Assembly (NCBI GenBank): GCA_015065605.1
Contig: SVPZ01000003.1
Coordinates: 28,188 to 92,187, forward strand
Length of the DNA: 64,000 nt
Direction: 5' to 3'
Origin: Oscillospiraceae bacterium
GTDB taxonomy: Bacteria > Bacillota > Clostridia > Oscillospirales > Acutalibacteraceae
Position 1 is the stretch's first letter. Each line of letters starts with the position of its first letter. Made by a program: the position numbers and the translations under genes. Shown one piece after another: positions 37,066 to 44,635 of this stretch. The notes beneath the pieces are model-generated. The model ran no database searches and was not told the DNA's origin. It saw only the letters and a list, made by a program, of their open reading frames with translations.

Positions 37066-37899
37066 TCAAATTATATTTTTAATAGCGTCAATAACGGCTT
37101 TTGCATCCTTTAACAAGGGCTGATTAACGTCGCTGTTGTGGGTGTATTCATAATTGCAAAAACACATAAAACCACCAAGTATGGGATTTACAATACGGGT
37201 AAGTTTACCGTATTTACCGCCGCAATGCAGACTTACGGGAGTTTTAACCTCTTTTTTTAGTACAGTCATAGTTTTAAAGGCTTCAAGCATTTGTTCTTCG
37301 GTATCAGAAATGGTAACTATTTTTATAATATCGGGATTTCTTTTTTCTAAAAATAATGCAAGTTCCACTACCTGCTGACAGTTCATAGGTATAGAAGGAT
37401 GATTTGAAAGCAGAACCTCAGCGCCCATACTGTGAACCTTTTCAATAAATTCCATTTGCTTTTCAATAATTTTTTCGTCAACAACAATTTCTTTCGGATT
37501 TCCTTTTATAAAAGAATAATCAAGGTGCGAAAATTCTTCTCTGAAACCGTTTTTTGATTTCAAATCAAAGGTATAACCCTGAATATCAACGGCTGCCGCT
37601 CCTGCTTTTACGGCATCGAGCAAAAGATTCGTTCTATCCTCTTCACTTGATTCATAAAAACCCTTATCGTATGAAAGATTATAGTTAAGGGCAAGTATGG
37701 GAAGCTTTGAGGAATCAATAACGTATTTTAACTTTTCGATTTTTCTGGATTCTTCATCAAGACAGGAAAGATGTAAATCAATTCCGGTGGCTCCCACGCA
37801 CTCGTAATTCTTAATTAAAGCTAAGGCGTTTTTTACGTCTTTTTCTTTAACGACACCTGCAAGCATTGGAGTATTAACCTTTGCAAATGATTTTCTCAT
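37066..37899 (-). CDS. Divergent type I 3-dehydroquinate dehydratase-fold protein
   Basis: 277 residues reading as a TIM barrel of the type I dehydroquinase family. GAAAVDIQG (about 95), a histidine in LLSNHPSIP (about 160), a lysine in DIIKIVTISDTEEQMLEAF (about 190, position of the Schiff-base lysine) and GGKYGKLTRIVNPILGG (about 230) follow the family order. Overall divergence is large and no other shikimate gene is present. With the epimerase and the AraC regulator it more likely belongs to a catabolic pathway for a cyclic polyol or acid than to aromatic synthesis. GAGGTGA precedes the ATG at 37899. Confidence 0.72.
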   Translation of the reverse strand: MRKSFAKVNTPMLAGVVKEKDVKNALALIKNYECVGATGIDLHLSCLDEESRKIEKLKYVIDSSKLPILALNYNLSYDKGFYESSEEDRTNLLLDAVKAGAAAVDIQGYTFDLKSKNGFREEFSHLDYSFIKGNPKEIVVDEKIIEKQMEFIEKVHSMGAEVLLSNHPSIPMNCQQVVELALFLEKRNPDIIKIVTISDTEEQMLEAFKTMTVLKKEVKTPVSLHCGGKYGKLTRIVNPILGGFMCFCNYEYTHNSDVNQPLLKDAKAVIDAIKNII

Positions 37900-37916
37900 A
37901 CTATCACCTCAAATAA

Positions 37917-38015
37917 AATATACATTTATCATTTAAAATAGTAAATGTCAGATGTGATATTTTTATCATATTTGATATAGAAACTATTTACAAATTGCTA
38001 AATTTATCATATAAT
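37917..38015. promoter_or_regulatory. Divergent promoters overlapped by three TTTATCAT repeats
   Basis: For the minus gene, TTTACT (37940-37945) and TATATT (37917-37922) are 17 bases apart. For the + araC gene, TTTACA (37987-37992) and TATAAT (38010-38015) are 17 bases apart. TTTATCATW repeats lie at 37925-37933 (inside the minus promoter spacer), 37962-37970 and 38003-38011 (inside the + promoter, overlapping its -10). This is the pattern of direct-repeat operators for an AraC-type regulator that controls both its target and itself. Confidence 0.6.
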
Positions 38016-38034
38016 TATGGTTGGTGATATATTT

Positions 38035-38808
38035 ATGGACAAAAATATTTTATCAGATTTGATTATATCGGACGTAACGTCGGTTTTTACTGCATTTGGT
38101 GGTGTCAGTGAAAGCCCAACCTTAACAGAAGACCGAAAGGAATGGAGTATTTCTTTAAAGCTTGAAGGTAAAACGCTATTCACTTGTAACGGAAAAGAAT
38201 ATATCTGCGACGCTCTGCACCCCGTTATTCTGCCAAAAGGAATTACTTATAAGTGGCGATGCTTAGAGGAAGGGCGATTCGTCGCCCTTGGGTTTAAATG
38301 TGAAAAGACGGGAACTGATATAATCCCCATAGAAATAAAGGAAAATAATACGTTTTTAAAATATCTTTCGCGCATAGAAAAAAGCCGTATCCTGAAGACT
38401 ACGGCTTATAAAATGGAAAATATACGCGATTTGTATAACATTCTGCTGTTTTTTGGAAAAAAGAAAAATTATATACCCTCTACTAAGGAACAAAAATTAC
38501 AACCTGCAATAGATTATATGGTAAACTGCTATAACGACGGTCATATAACAAACGACAGCCTTGCAAAGTTTTGCGGTATAAGTACGGTGCATTTCAGAAA
38601 AACATTTGAGAACGTTTATGGAATTTCTCCTATTAATTATCTTGCCGATATACGCATACAAAAAGCCAAGGAAATGTTAAAAAATGACTATAATTCGGTT
38701 TCACAAATAGCCGAAAACGTCGGCTACAACAGTATTTACCATTTTTCAAAGATGTTTAAAATATATACCGGAATTTCTCCCGTAGAATACTCAAAAACGT
38801 CAAGATAA
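38035..38808 (+). CDS. AraC-family transcriptional regulator
   Basis: 257 residues. The N-terminal half is a cupin-like sensor (KTLFTCNGKEYICDALHPVILPKG). The C-terminal 100 residues form the double helix-turn-helix: HITNDSLAKFCGISTVHFRKTFENVYGISP, then VSQIAENVGYNSIYHFSKMFK. The ATG at 38035 is chosen over that at 38017, because the earlier one would lie at the transcription start and lacks a ribosome binding site, while GGTGA precedes 38035. It is divergent from the dehydroquinase-like operon and probably controls it. The inducer is unknown. Confidence 0.92.
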   Translation: MDKNILSDLIISDVTSVFTAFGGVSESPTLTEDRKEWSISLKLEGKTLFTCNGKEYICDALHPVILPKGITYKWRCLEEGRFVALGFKCEKTGTDIIPIEIKENNTFLKYLSRIEKSRILKTTAYKMENIRDLYNILLFFGKKKNYIPSTKEQKLQPAIDYMVNCYNDGHITNDSLAKFCGISTVHFRKTFENVYGISPINYLADIRIQKAKEMLKNDYNSVSQIAENVGYNSIYHFSKMFKIYTGISPVEYSKTSR

Positions 38809-38867
38809 TAAAATTACGCGTAATTTTGGGGATTATATTAAACAAACGTATCTTAGACTATACTAAC

Positions 38868-38926
38868 TTTGCCTCCCTCTGTCGAGGGAGGTGGATTTTT
38901 GCGAGGCAAAAAGACGGAAGGAGAGG
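38868..38926 (+). repeat. Dispersed hairpin repeat, copy 1
   Basis: CCTCCCTC (38872-38879) and GAGGGAGG (38884-38891) form an 8-bp stem with a TGTC loop. A second hairpin TTTTTGC-gag-GCAAAAA (38896-38912) follows, then GACGGAAGGAGAGG. The same plan with another variable hairpin recurs at the right end of the window (63937-63981). Such elements are, from memory, frequent in gut Clostridia, but this was not checked. Confidence 0.75.
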
Positions 38927-38995
38927 AGTAAAAATCCGATATATATTGAGAATTATGGGAAAGTACGAGGCTGGATAAAGTATAGATAACGGTCA

Positions 38996-39038
38996 TTGTA
39001 GATACGTTGTAGATATGTTGTAGATATGTTTGTAGATA
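38996..39038 (+). repeat. Tandem array of TTGTAGATA, four copies
   Basis: Exact copies start at 38996, 39007, 39018 and 39030, so the period is 11, 11 and 12 bases, close to one helical turn. Two inverted near-copies (TCTCTACAA and TCTCTACAT) follow at 39075-39092 beyond a hairpin. Confidence 0.85.
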
Positions 39039-39162
39039 TCCGAAACCCTCTGTTTATAAGGGTTTCAGCCAAAATCTCTACAATCTCTACATAATTTCTA
39101 TAAAAGATTTAATTTTAAAAAAATATTATATTTTTATTATAAAAAAAATAAATATATAAGTA

Positions 39163-39189
39163 TTGTAGATATTGTAGATATTGTAGATA
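39163..39189 (+). repeat. Tandem array of TTGTAGATA, three copies, period 9
   Basis: Three exact contiguous copies at 39163, 39172 and 39181. The unit is the same as in the array at 38996, but with no spacer bases. Confidence 0.85.
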
Positions 39190-39202
39190 TGCGCAAAAAA
39201 AC

Positions 39203-39289
39203 GGGATGTCGGCAAGCGCCATCCCCTACAAATAGCCAACAAATCTCTACGGTGGCGTTTGTAGGGGCAAACGTCCTCGGTTGCCCGAA
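39203..39289. repeat. Pair of inverted GGGG-TACA-bordered hairpin repeats
   Basis: GGGATG...CATCCC (39203-39225) is followed by CCTACAAA. An inverted partner begins TTTGTAGGGGC at 39258, with hairpin GGGCAA...TTGCCC (39264-39286). The shared border CCCCTACAAA/TTTGTAGGGG places two copies of one repeat type head to head. Confidence 0.65.
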
Positions 39290-39353
39290 GAGAAAACAAT
39301 AAATCTATACAAAAAATTGCCCCTCCTTGTGTAAAAGAGGGTTTATTAAACAA

Positions 39354-39386
39354 CAAAAAAGGAGAGGGTTTCCTCTCCTTTTTTTA
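39354..39386 (-). terminator. Terminator of the ABC transporter operon
   Basis: GGAGAGG (39361-39367) and CCTCTCC (39372-39378) form a perfect stem with a 4-base loop, flanked by A and T runs. The T-run of the + direction overlaps the permease stop codon, so it can act on both strands. Confidence 0.85.
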
Positions 39387-42077
39387 AAGATTTTCGCTTT
39401 TGAGCGCGTCTATTGGGTTTTCTTTTTTAATTCTGCTCATTGAATACATCATCGTCACAAAAACGACTATAAACACGCTTAGTACAGCAATTGCTATTGC
39501 ACCTAAAGGTAATTTATATTCATTAATATACCCTTGTGAAATGGACAGATATATAAGATAACTTACCCCAATAGATACGGGAATACCGAAAAGCAGAGCT
39601 CTTGTTCCGTATAGCAAACATTCATAATTCATCATTAAATTAAAACCCTTAGCGGTCATACCGACAGACTTAAGCATAGCAAATTCTCGTCTTCTGAGCG
39701 CTATATTTGTAGAAATTGTATTAAATACGTTTGCCGCCGCAATAAGAGAAATAAGAACGATAAAACCATAGGCAAACACGCTTATTATCGTAACTATATT
39801 GTTTTCTTCTTCCCTGTCAGCCGCCGCGTCCCTTATACGCAAATTGAGAAGTCCAAGTTTGCTTGTTACCTCTTCAAGACGTTTTACAGTTTCATTATGA
39901 TTATCTGTTGTAATAAAATAGGCATATGACGAATCGTTTGGGTTATCGCTTGGCAGAACGTATTCCCTCATACTCAAAGGATAAAGAAGAACGACACGCG
40001 AATTGGCTTCAACATAAAAAGGCGCTTCATAAATAATTTTACCTATATTATTTTTAACACGCTTATAAGCCTCTTCCTCGGTAAGATACAAAACTTCCTC
40101 AGGATTATCCGATTTTTTATATTCGTACAAAGATTCGCCTTTTTCATTTTCAGTATTTCCTGCATAATAATAGCCGTCGATATTTTTTGGGAAACTAATT
40201 GTAAGAGAACTTTCATCTGATTTAAGAACTTTACAGGAAACGTATTTTCCTACCGTTGCATCAAACAATGATGCTCCCTCTACCGCTATCGCCAACGGAT
40301 TATCTTTATTATAATAATCGTTTTCATTCAGTTTATATTTACTTAAAAGAGCTTTAAAAGAATAGTCATCAATAAATCTCAGATTAGTATAAACCGATGC
40401 AAATTCTATCTTTTCATCATTTAAAACTTCAGACTGTTTATAATATTCCAAAAAATCATTGGTTATTAAATCAGCGTCAATTCTTGCCAAAAACGTATCG
40501 GTTTTAGCACAAGCCACACCATTTATTTCGCCAATGTTTTTAATTTCATCCAACAAGTCGTAAACAGAAAAATTAATAAATTCATCCTCGTGGCCTATTA
40601 CCAAAATATCATAATTAACGTTACCTATACTTTCGTCAACCGATTCGGTGAGAGTTCCCGTAAAGGCAGATGCAGAAACAAACAATACAACGCTCATAAA
40701 AAGGCTTACTACCGTAGCTCTATACTTTTTCTTACTTCGCTTATAGTATTTATTCGCAAGCATACCGGACAGTCCGAACAATTTATAAACAAGTTTTGGC
40801 GTACGGATTCTTTCACTTTTAACGCTTACGTCTTTACTTTGCCTTATAGCCTCAATTGCCGTCACCTTAGTTGCTCTTTTAGAAGGAATATAGGCAGATA
40901 TCAGCACGGTAACCAACGATACCATAATAGCTATTACAACCGAAACTACTGATACGTTAAGTTTTAATGGAATAGGGTAACCGAGAATGGATTTAAATTT
41001 ATTACCCACGAAAATAAGGGTTACTCCTATTCCGCCGATACCCGACATAATACCAAGCGGTATGCCGACTGCGCTGACGGTCAAGGCTTCGAAAAGCACC
41101 ATTTTCTTTAATTGTTTTTTGGTGGCGCCTACGGAAGAAAGCAAACCGAATTGTTGCGTACGCTGTGAAACCGAAATTGAAAAAGCGTTATATATAAGCG
41201 ATATTGAGCCTATCATAATAAGAATTATAACTATAGTCGCAAGGCTTGTTATCATCGCATTATAGCCTTCATATCTTGATACGCCCGAATAACGCAGTAC
41301 AGAACTATTCGTACTGCCCGAAAACGGATTTTCGTGAATATAATTATAGACATCTTTGGGATTTTTCATTTTAAACCATACGCTATAAAATTCACTGTTG
41401 CCGCTACCGTCTGCAACGGTTATAGCGGTATATCCGGGCGCCGAATAACTTTCAAAGGTAGGACGTTCGTAAAAACCTACTACGGTATATTCTTTTTCAA
41501 AAAGTTCCTCGAATTTTTCACCGTTCGGTACGGCCTCATTATTTTCGTTATAGACGTAGCAAGGATTATTCTGACCCATATAATATCCGTCGAGACTTCT
41601 CTGACCTAAAGATAGTTTAATTTTTTCTCCCAAAGAAAAATTCACGTTTCCGTTTTCATAAAGATGTTTTGGAATAAGTATTTCATCAGATGAAGACGGA
41701 TATTTGCCTGCCGTAATATGAACGGGCATCATATCTTTAAACCCTTCGCCCGCTCCAAGCACAAACAAATAGGGCTTATATTCATTTATACAGTTCTCAA
41801 GTAAGGCATATCCTACGTGCTGTGCATAAACGTGATTAGAAATTTTATTGTCCTCTTTTATAAATTTATAGGTTTTATAATCTGTATCCTCAGCAGAACC
41901 GTGCCAATCGCCGTCAATATATTTAGCATTATCCAACGCATAGTTATAAATACTGCTTGCAAAGGTAGTTACGGCACAAATCATAGCCGCCGAAAGAACT
42001 ATACCGATAATAGTAACTATTGTTCTCACTCTGTTCTTTTTAAGCGATTTAATAGTCACTTTATTAAAAATACTCAT
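39384..42077 (-). CDS. ABC transporter permease, MacB/FtsX-like, duplicated
   Basis: 897 residues with two similar halves. Each has one leading membrane segment (about 17-40 and 455-475), a large extracytoplasmic domain (about 45-270 and 480-765) and an FtsX block of three membrane segments. QFGLLSSVGATKKQLKKMVL in the first half matches EFAMLKSVGMTAKGFNLMM in the second. With the ATPase encoded upstream (4-base overlap) it forms a complete type VII ABC system. Such systems expel peptides, lipids or antibiotics, or act mechanically on the envelope; the cargo is unknown. The architecture (8 segments, two domains) differs from the 10-segment BceB type. Confidence 0.88.
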   Translation of the reverse strand: MSIFNKVTIKSLKKNRVRTIVTIIGIVLSAAMICAVTTFASSIYNYALDNAKYIDGDWHGSAEDTDYKTYKFIKEDNKISNHVYAQHVGYALLENCINEYKPYLFVLGAGEGFKDMMPVHITAGKYPSSSDEILIPKHLYENGNVNFSLGEKIKLSLGQRSLDGYYMGQNNPCYVYNENNEAVPNGEKFEELFEKEYTVVGFYERPTFESYSAPGYTAITVADGSGNSEFYSVWFKMKNPKDVYNYIHENPFSGSTNSSVLRYSGVSRYEGYNAMITSLATIVIILIMIGSISLIYNAFSISVSQRTQQFGLLSSVGATKKQLKKMVLFEALTVSAVGIPLGIMSGIGGIGVTLIFVGNKFKSILGYPIPLKLNVSVVSVVIAIMVSLVTVLISAYIPSKRATKVTAIEAIRQSKDVSVKSERIRTPKLVYKLFGLSGMLANKYYKRSKKKYRATVVSLFMSVVLFVSASAFTGTLTESVDESIGNVNYDILVIGHEDEFINFSVYDLLDEIKNIGEINGVACAKTDTFLARIDADLITNDFLEYYKQSEVLNDEKIEFASVYTNLRFIDDYSFKALLSKYKLNENDYYNKDNPLAIAVEGASLFDATVGKYVSCKVLKSDESSLTISFPKNIDGYYYAGNTENEKGESLYEYKKSDNPEEVLYLTEEEAYKRVKNNIGKIIYEAPFYVEANSRVVLLYPLSMREYVLPSDNPNDSSYAYFITTDNHNETVKRLEEVTSKLGLLNLRIRDAAADREEENNIVTIISVFAYGFIVLISLIAAANVFNTISTNIALRRREFAMLKSVGMTAKGFNLMMNYECLLYGTRALLFGIPVSIGVSYLIYLSISQGYINEYKLPLGAIAIAVLSVFIVVFVTMMYSMSRIKKENPIDALKSENL

Positions 42078-42757
42078 CGCTTAATCACCTCGTCACGAGT
42101 GATTTTTCCGTCTTCAATAGCAATAATTCTATCTGCCTGCAGAGCTATATTTTCATCGTGAGTAATTATAATTAGCGTTTGACCGTATTTTTCGTTAGAA
42201 TATTTTAACAGTTCGACAATTTCCTGACTGTTTTTAGAATCAAGATTTCCCGTAGGCTCGTCAGCCAATACTACGGCAGGAGCATTCATAAGTGCGCGAC
42301 CTATAGAAACTCTTTGCTGCTGACCGCCCGATAACTGATTAGGAAGATGCTTTTCTCTGCCGTTTAATTTTAGTATGCTAATAAGCTCGTTCAATCTTTC
42401 ATTATTCACCTTTTGACCGTCCATAAGTGTGGGTAAGGTTATATTTTCAGTAACGTTAAGAACGGGAATAAGATTATAAAACTGATAAATAAGTCCTACC
42501 TGACGGCGCCGAAAAATAGCCAACTGTTCTTCGTTTTGCGAGTAAACGTCTTTTCCGTCCATAAACACGCTACCGCTTGTCGGGCGGTCAACACCTCCGA
42601 GAATATGCAGAAGTGTAGATTTTCCCGAACCTGACGGACCGATAATGGCAACAAATTCACCTTTATTTACGGAAAAAGATACACCGTCTAACGCTCTTAC
42701 CTCATTTTCACCTTTACCGTAAATTTTAGTAAGATTTGAAACTTTTAAAATTTCCAT
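42074..42757 (-). CDS. ABC transporter ATP-binding protein (MacB/LolD-like)
   Basis: 227 residues. Walker A is IGPSGSGKSTLLHILGG (about 37), signature LSGGQQQRVSIGRAL (about 142), Walker B VVLADEPTGNLDSKNS (about 162) and an H-loop in LIIITHDENIA. The RRQVGLIYQFYNLIPVLNV Q-loop region is typical of the MacB/LolD class. The frame is open to 42787, but the ATG at 42757 has AGGAG 7 bases upstream. It is coupled to the permease gene. A 25-bp inverted repeat lies just upstream. Confidence 0.95.
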   Translation of the reverse strand: MEILKVSNLTKIYGKGENEVRALDGVSFSVNKGEFVAIIGPSGSGKSTLLHILGGVDRPTSGSVFMDGKDVYSQNEEQLAIFRRRQVGLIYQFYNLIPVLNVTENITLPTLMDGQKVNNERLNELISILKLNGREKHLPNQLSGGQQQRVSIGRALMNAPAVVLADEPTGNLDSKNSQEIVELLKYSNEKYGQTLIIITHDENIALQADRIIAIEDGKITRDEVIKR

Positions 42758-42772
42758 ATCAAAACTCCTTTC

Positions 42773-42797
42773 ACATTGTAAATCCATTTTACAATGT
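42773..42797. promoter_or_regulatory. Perfect inverted repeat upstream of the ABC operon
   Basis: ACATTGTAAA (42773-42782) and TTTACAATGT (42788-42797) are perfect inverse copies with a 5-base spacer. They begin 16 bases before the ATPase start codon, overlapping the region where a TAAAAT -10 could sit. A half-site ACATTGT recurs as AACATTG/CAATGTT at 44573-44579 upstream of the response-regulator gene, suggesting a shared operator. Confidence 0.55.
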
Positions 42798-42850
42798 AAA
42801 AATTACTTTGAAGTGACTTTAGAATTACTATTTTGTCATTTTACTACATA

Positions 42851-43855
42851 CTAAATAATCCCTTTATAAAAACGGATTATAAATTTAGCACCGCAAGGAA
42901 GATTATTCTCGGCTTTAACTGTGCCGTTTTGAGCGGAAATAATCATACGAGAAAGCGCAAGACCAACACCAAAACTTTTGTCGTCTGAATCCTTCCCTTT
43001 GTAAAAGCGTTCAAAAATATGAGGCATATCCTCTTTCTTAATACCCGTTCCCGTATCAGTAATAGTAATTTGAGAATACAAAGCATTTTCACTCGCCTCA
43101 ATAATTATTTTCCCGCCCTCAAACGTATGCTCCATACAGTTTTTTACGATATTTGCTATTGCTTCACTGCTCCAATTTATATCACCGCAAAATTCTCCCG
43201 AAGCATTTATTATAAGTTGCTGACCCTTTAATTCTATAGGTACAAGCAACGCTGCGACAGATTTATCTATCAGGGCTTTTAACGACGTTTTTTCTTTATT
43301 AAAATCTATTGCTCCTGCATCAAGCTTTGAAATTTTAAGCAAAGTTATTATAAGCCAATCTATACGTGAAAGTAATCCATATAATTCTCTTATAAGTTGT
43401 TGTCTTCTTTCTTCGGTAATATTAGGGTCAGATAGAAGTTGCAACTGCAAATTAATAGAAGTAAGCGGTGTTTTTATTTGATGAGAAATATCTGCAATTG
43501 AATCGGCAAGATAAACCTTATCATTCAAGAGTTTTTGTTGCTGTTCTCTGAGTCTTACCGTCATTTTATAAATTTCGCTATGAAGAACGGCAAGTTCTCC
43601 CTCTGAAAAGCTATCCAAATTTATAGTATTATCACCATGTAAAATTTTATCAACGTCACCCGCCAATTCAGAAATTTTCACATATCTTTTATAGGTGCTG
43701 ATATAATAAATTAATATCATAACCAAAAGCGAAAGTAATGCAACAAGTCCTGAATAAACATTAATACAAAAGCATATCACCGAAGATAGTGCGCAAACTA
43801 TCAACTGAAATATAAAAATTTTGCTTACTTCACAGTTTTTAAAAATATTTATCAT
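42851..43855 (-). CDS. Sensor histidine kinase with minimal extracellular loop
   Basis: 334 residues. Two membrane segments (about 12-32 and 35-52) are joined by only a few residues, so there is no extracytoplasmic sensor domain. A linker follows, then the phospho-acceptor motif ADISHQIKTPLTS (about 125), N-box IVKNCMEHT, G1 DTGTGI, F-box FERFYKGKD and G2 GVGLAL. Such intramembrane-sensing kinases often respond through a partner ABC transporter. It overlaps the response-regulator gene by 4 bases and lies upstream of the ABC genes. Confidence 0.93.
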   Translation of the reverse strand: MINIFKNCEVSKIFIFQLIVCALSSVICFCINVYSGLVALLSLLVMILIYYISTYKRYVKISELAGDVDKILHGDNTINLDSFSEGELAVLHSEIYKMTVRLREQQQKLLNDKVYLADSIADISHQIKTPLTSINLQLQLLSDPNITEERRQQLIRELYGLLSRIDWLIITLLKISKLDAGAIDFNKEKTSLKALIDKSVAALLVPIELKGQQLIINASGEFCGDINWSSEAIANIVKNCMEHTFEGGKIIIEASENALYSQITITDTGTGIKKEDMPHIFERFYKGKDSDDKSFGVGLALSRMIISAQNGTVKAENNLPCGAKFIIRFYKGII

Positions 43856-44523
43856 ATTTCCACCTTATATCCCATACCACGCACAGTAAGAATTATTTTA
43901 GGTTCGGCAGGATTATCTTCTATTTTTTCTCTAAGGCGTTTTATATATACCGTAACAGTGTTATCGTTTACATAATCGCCTGCCACATCCCAAAGGGCAT
44001 CAAGCAGTTGCGCACGGCTTAAAACTACGTTTTTATTATTGATAAATACAAGTAGCAGTCGGTATTCAAGAGCGGATAAAAATAAATCCTTATTATTTTT
44101 CATAGCCGTTCCTTTTTCGGTATCGATTATAACTTCGCCGAGTTTAACGGTTTTACCCATATTCCCCGTAAGTCTTAATACGTTAGAAATACGCGAAATC
44201 AGTTCTCTTGGACGAAAGGGTTTTGAAATATAATCGTCAGCACCGATATCAAAACCGGTTACGGTACTAAATTCATCAGAAAAGGCGGTAAGAAAAATAA
44301 CGGGAATACGATACTGCGCTTTAATGGCTTTACAGGTAGCAAAACCGTTGCCTTCCTCCAAAGATATGTCCAGCAATACTATATCAAAGTGATTTTCCTC
44401 AAGTTTTTTCATAGCAGCCGATTGTCCCGATACATAATCTACCGCATATCCTTCATTATTAAGAAACTCTTTTAAATTCACTACTATGTCTTTATCATCT
44501 TCCACAAGAAGTATATTTATCAT
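43852..44523 (-). CDS. OmpR/PhoB-family response regulator
   Basis: 223 residues. The receiver domain has the acidic pocket LLVEDDKDI, the phosphorylatable Asp52 in IVLLDISLEEGNG, FLTAFSD and the switch lysine in ISKPFRP. The C-terminal winged helix contains LSALEYRLLLVFINN and VTVYIKRLREKIEDN, ending VRGMGYKVEI. It is the first gene of the regulator-kinase pair and probably controls the ABC transporter operon downstream. GGAG precedes the ATG at 44523. Confidence 0.96.
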   Translation of the reverse strand: MINILLVEDDKDIVVNLKEFLNNEGYAVDYVSGQSAAMKKLEENHFDIVLLDISLEEGNGFATCKAIKAQYRIPVIFLTAFSDEFSTVTGFDIGADDYISKPFRPRELISRISNVLRLTGNMGKTVKLGEVIIDTEKGTAMKNNKDLFLSALEYRLLLVFINNKNVVLSRAQLLDALWDVAGDYVNDNTVTVYIKRLREKIEDNPAEPKIILTVRGMGYKVEI

Positions 44524-44546
44524 ATTATCACTCCTTTATAAGAAAA

Positions 44547-44575
44547 ATTATATCATATTATTTATTTCAAGACAA
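44547..44575 (-). promoter_or_regulatory. Predicted promoter of the two-component system
   Basis: On the minus strand TTGTCT (44570-44575), a 17-base spacer and TATAAT (44547-44552) lie about 24 bases upstream of the start at 44523. Confidence 0.65.
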
Positions 44576-44596
44576 TGTTAGTGACACTTTTGTAAT

Positions 44597-44630
44597 AATA
44601 AAAGACGGCAAAGAAAATCCTTTGCCGTCA
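44597..44630 (-). terminator. Terminator of the histidine operon
   Basis: GACGGCAAAG (44604-44613) pairs with CTTTGCCGTC (44620-44629), followed in the minus direction by TTTTATT. It lies six bases after the hisIE stop. Confidence 0.88.
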
Positions 44631-44635
44631 TAATT

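Larger units (their letters stand above)
38809..39383. other. Repeat-filled intergenic region of 575 bases
   Basis: No gene is supported here. It holds a perfect 18-bp palindrome right after the araC stop (38810-38827), a dispersed hairpin repeat (38868-38926), two TTGTAGATA arrays, a GAAACCCT/AGGGTTTC hairpin (39042-39066), two inverted TGTAGGGG-bordered hairpins and the permease terminator. Confidence 0.85.

Noticed and set aside
38996..39189. CRISPR array
   Set aside because: The repeats are only 9 bases long with spacers of 0-3 bases and there are no cas genes.
39126..39356. 76-codon ORF in the repeat region
   Set aside because: It consists of translated repeats and hairpins, with no ribosome binding site or recognisable protein.
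39384..44523. Classical BceRS-BceAB antibiotic resistance module
   Set aside because: Gene order and kinase type fit, but the permease has two extracytoplasmic domains and about eight membrane segments, as in MacB/FtsX proteins.
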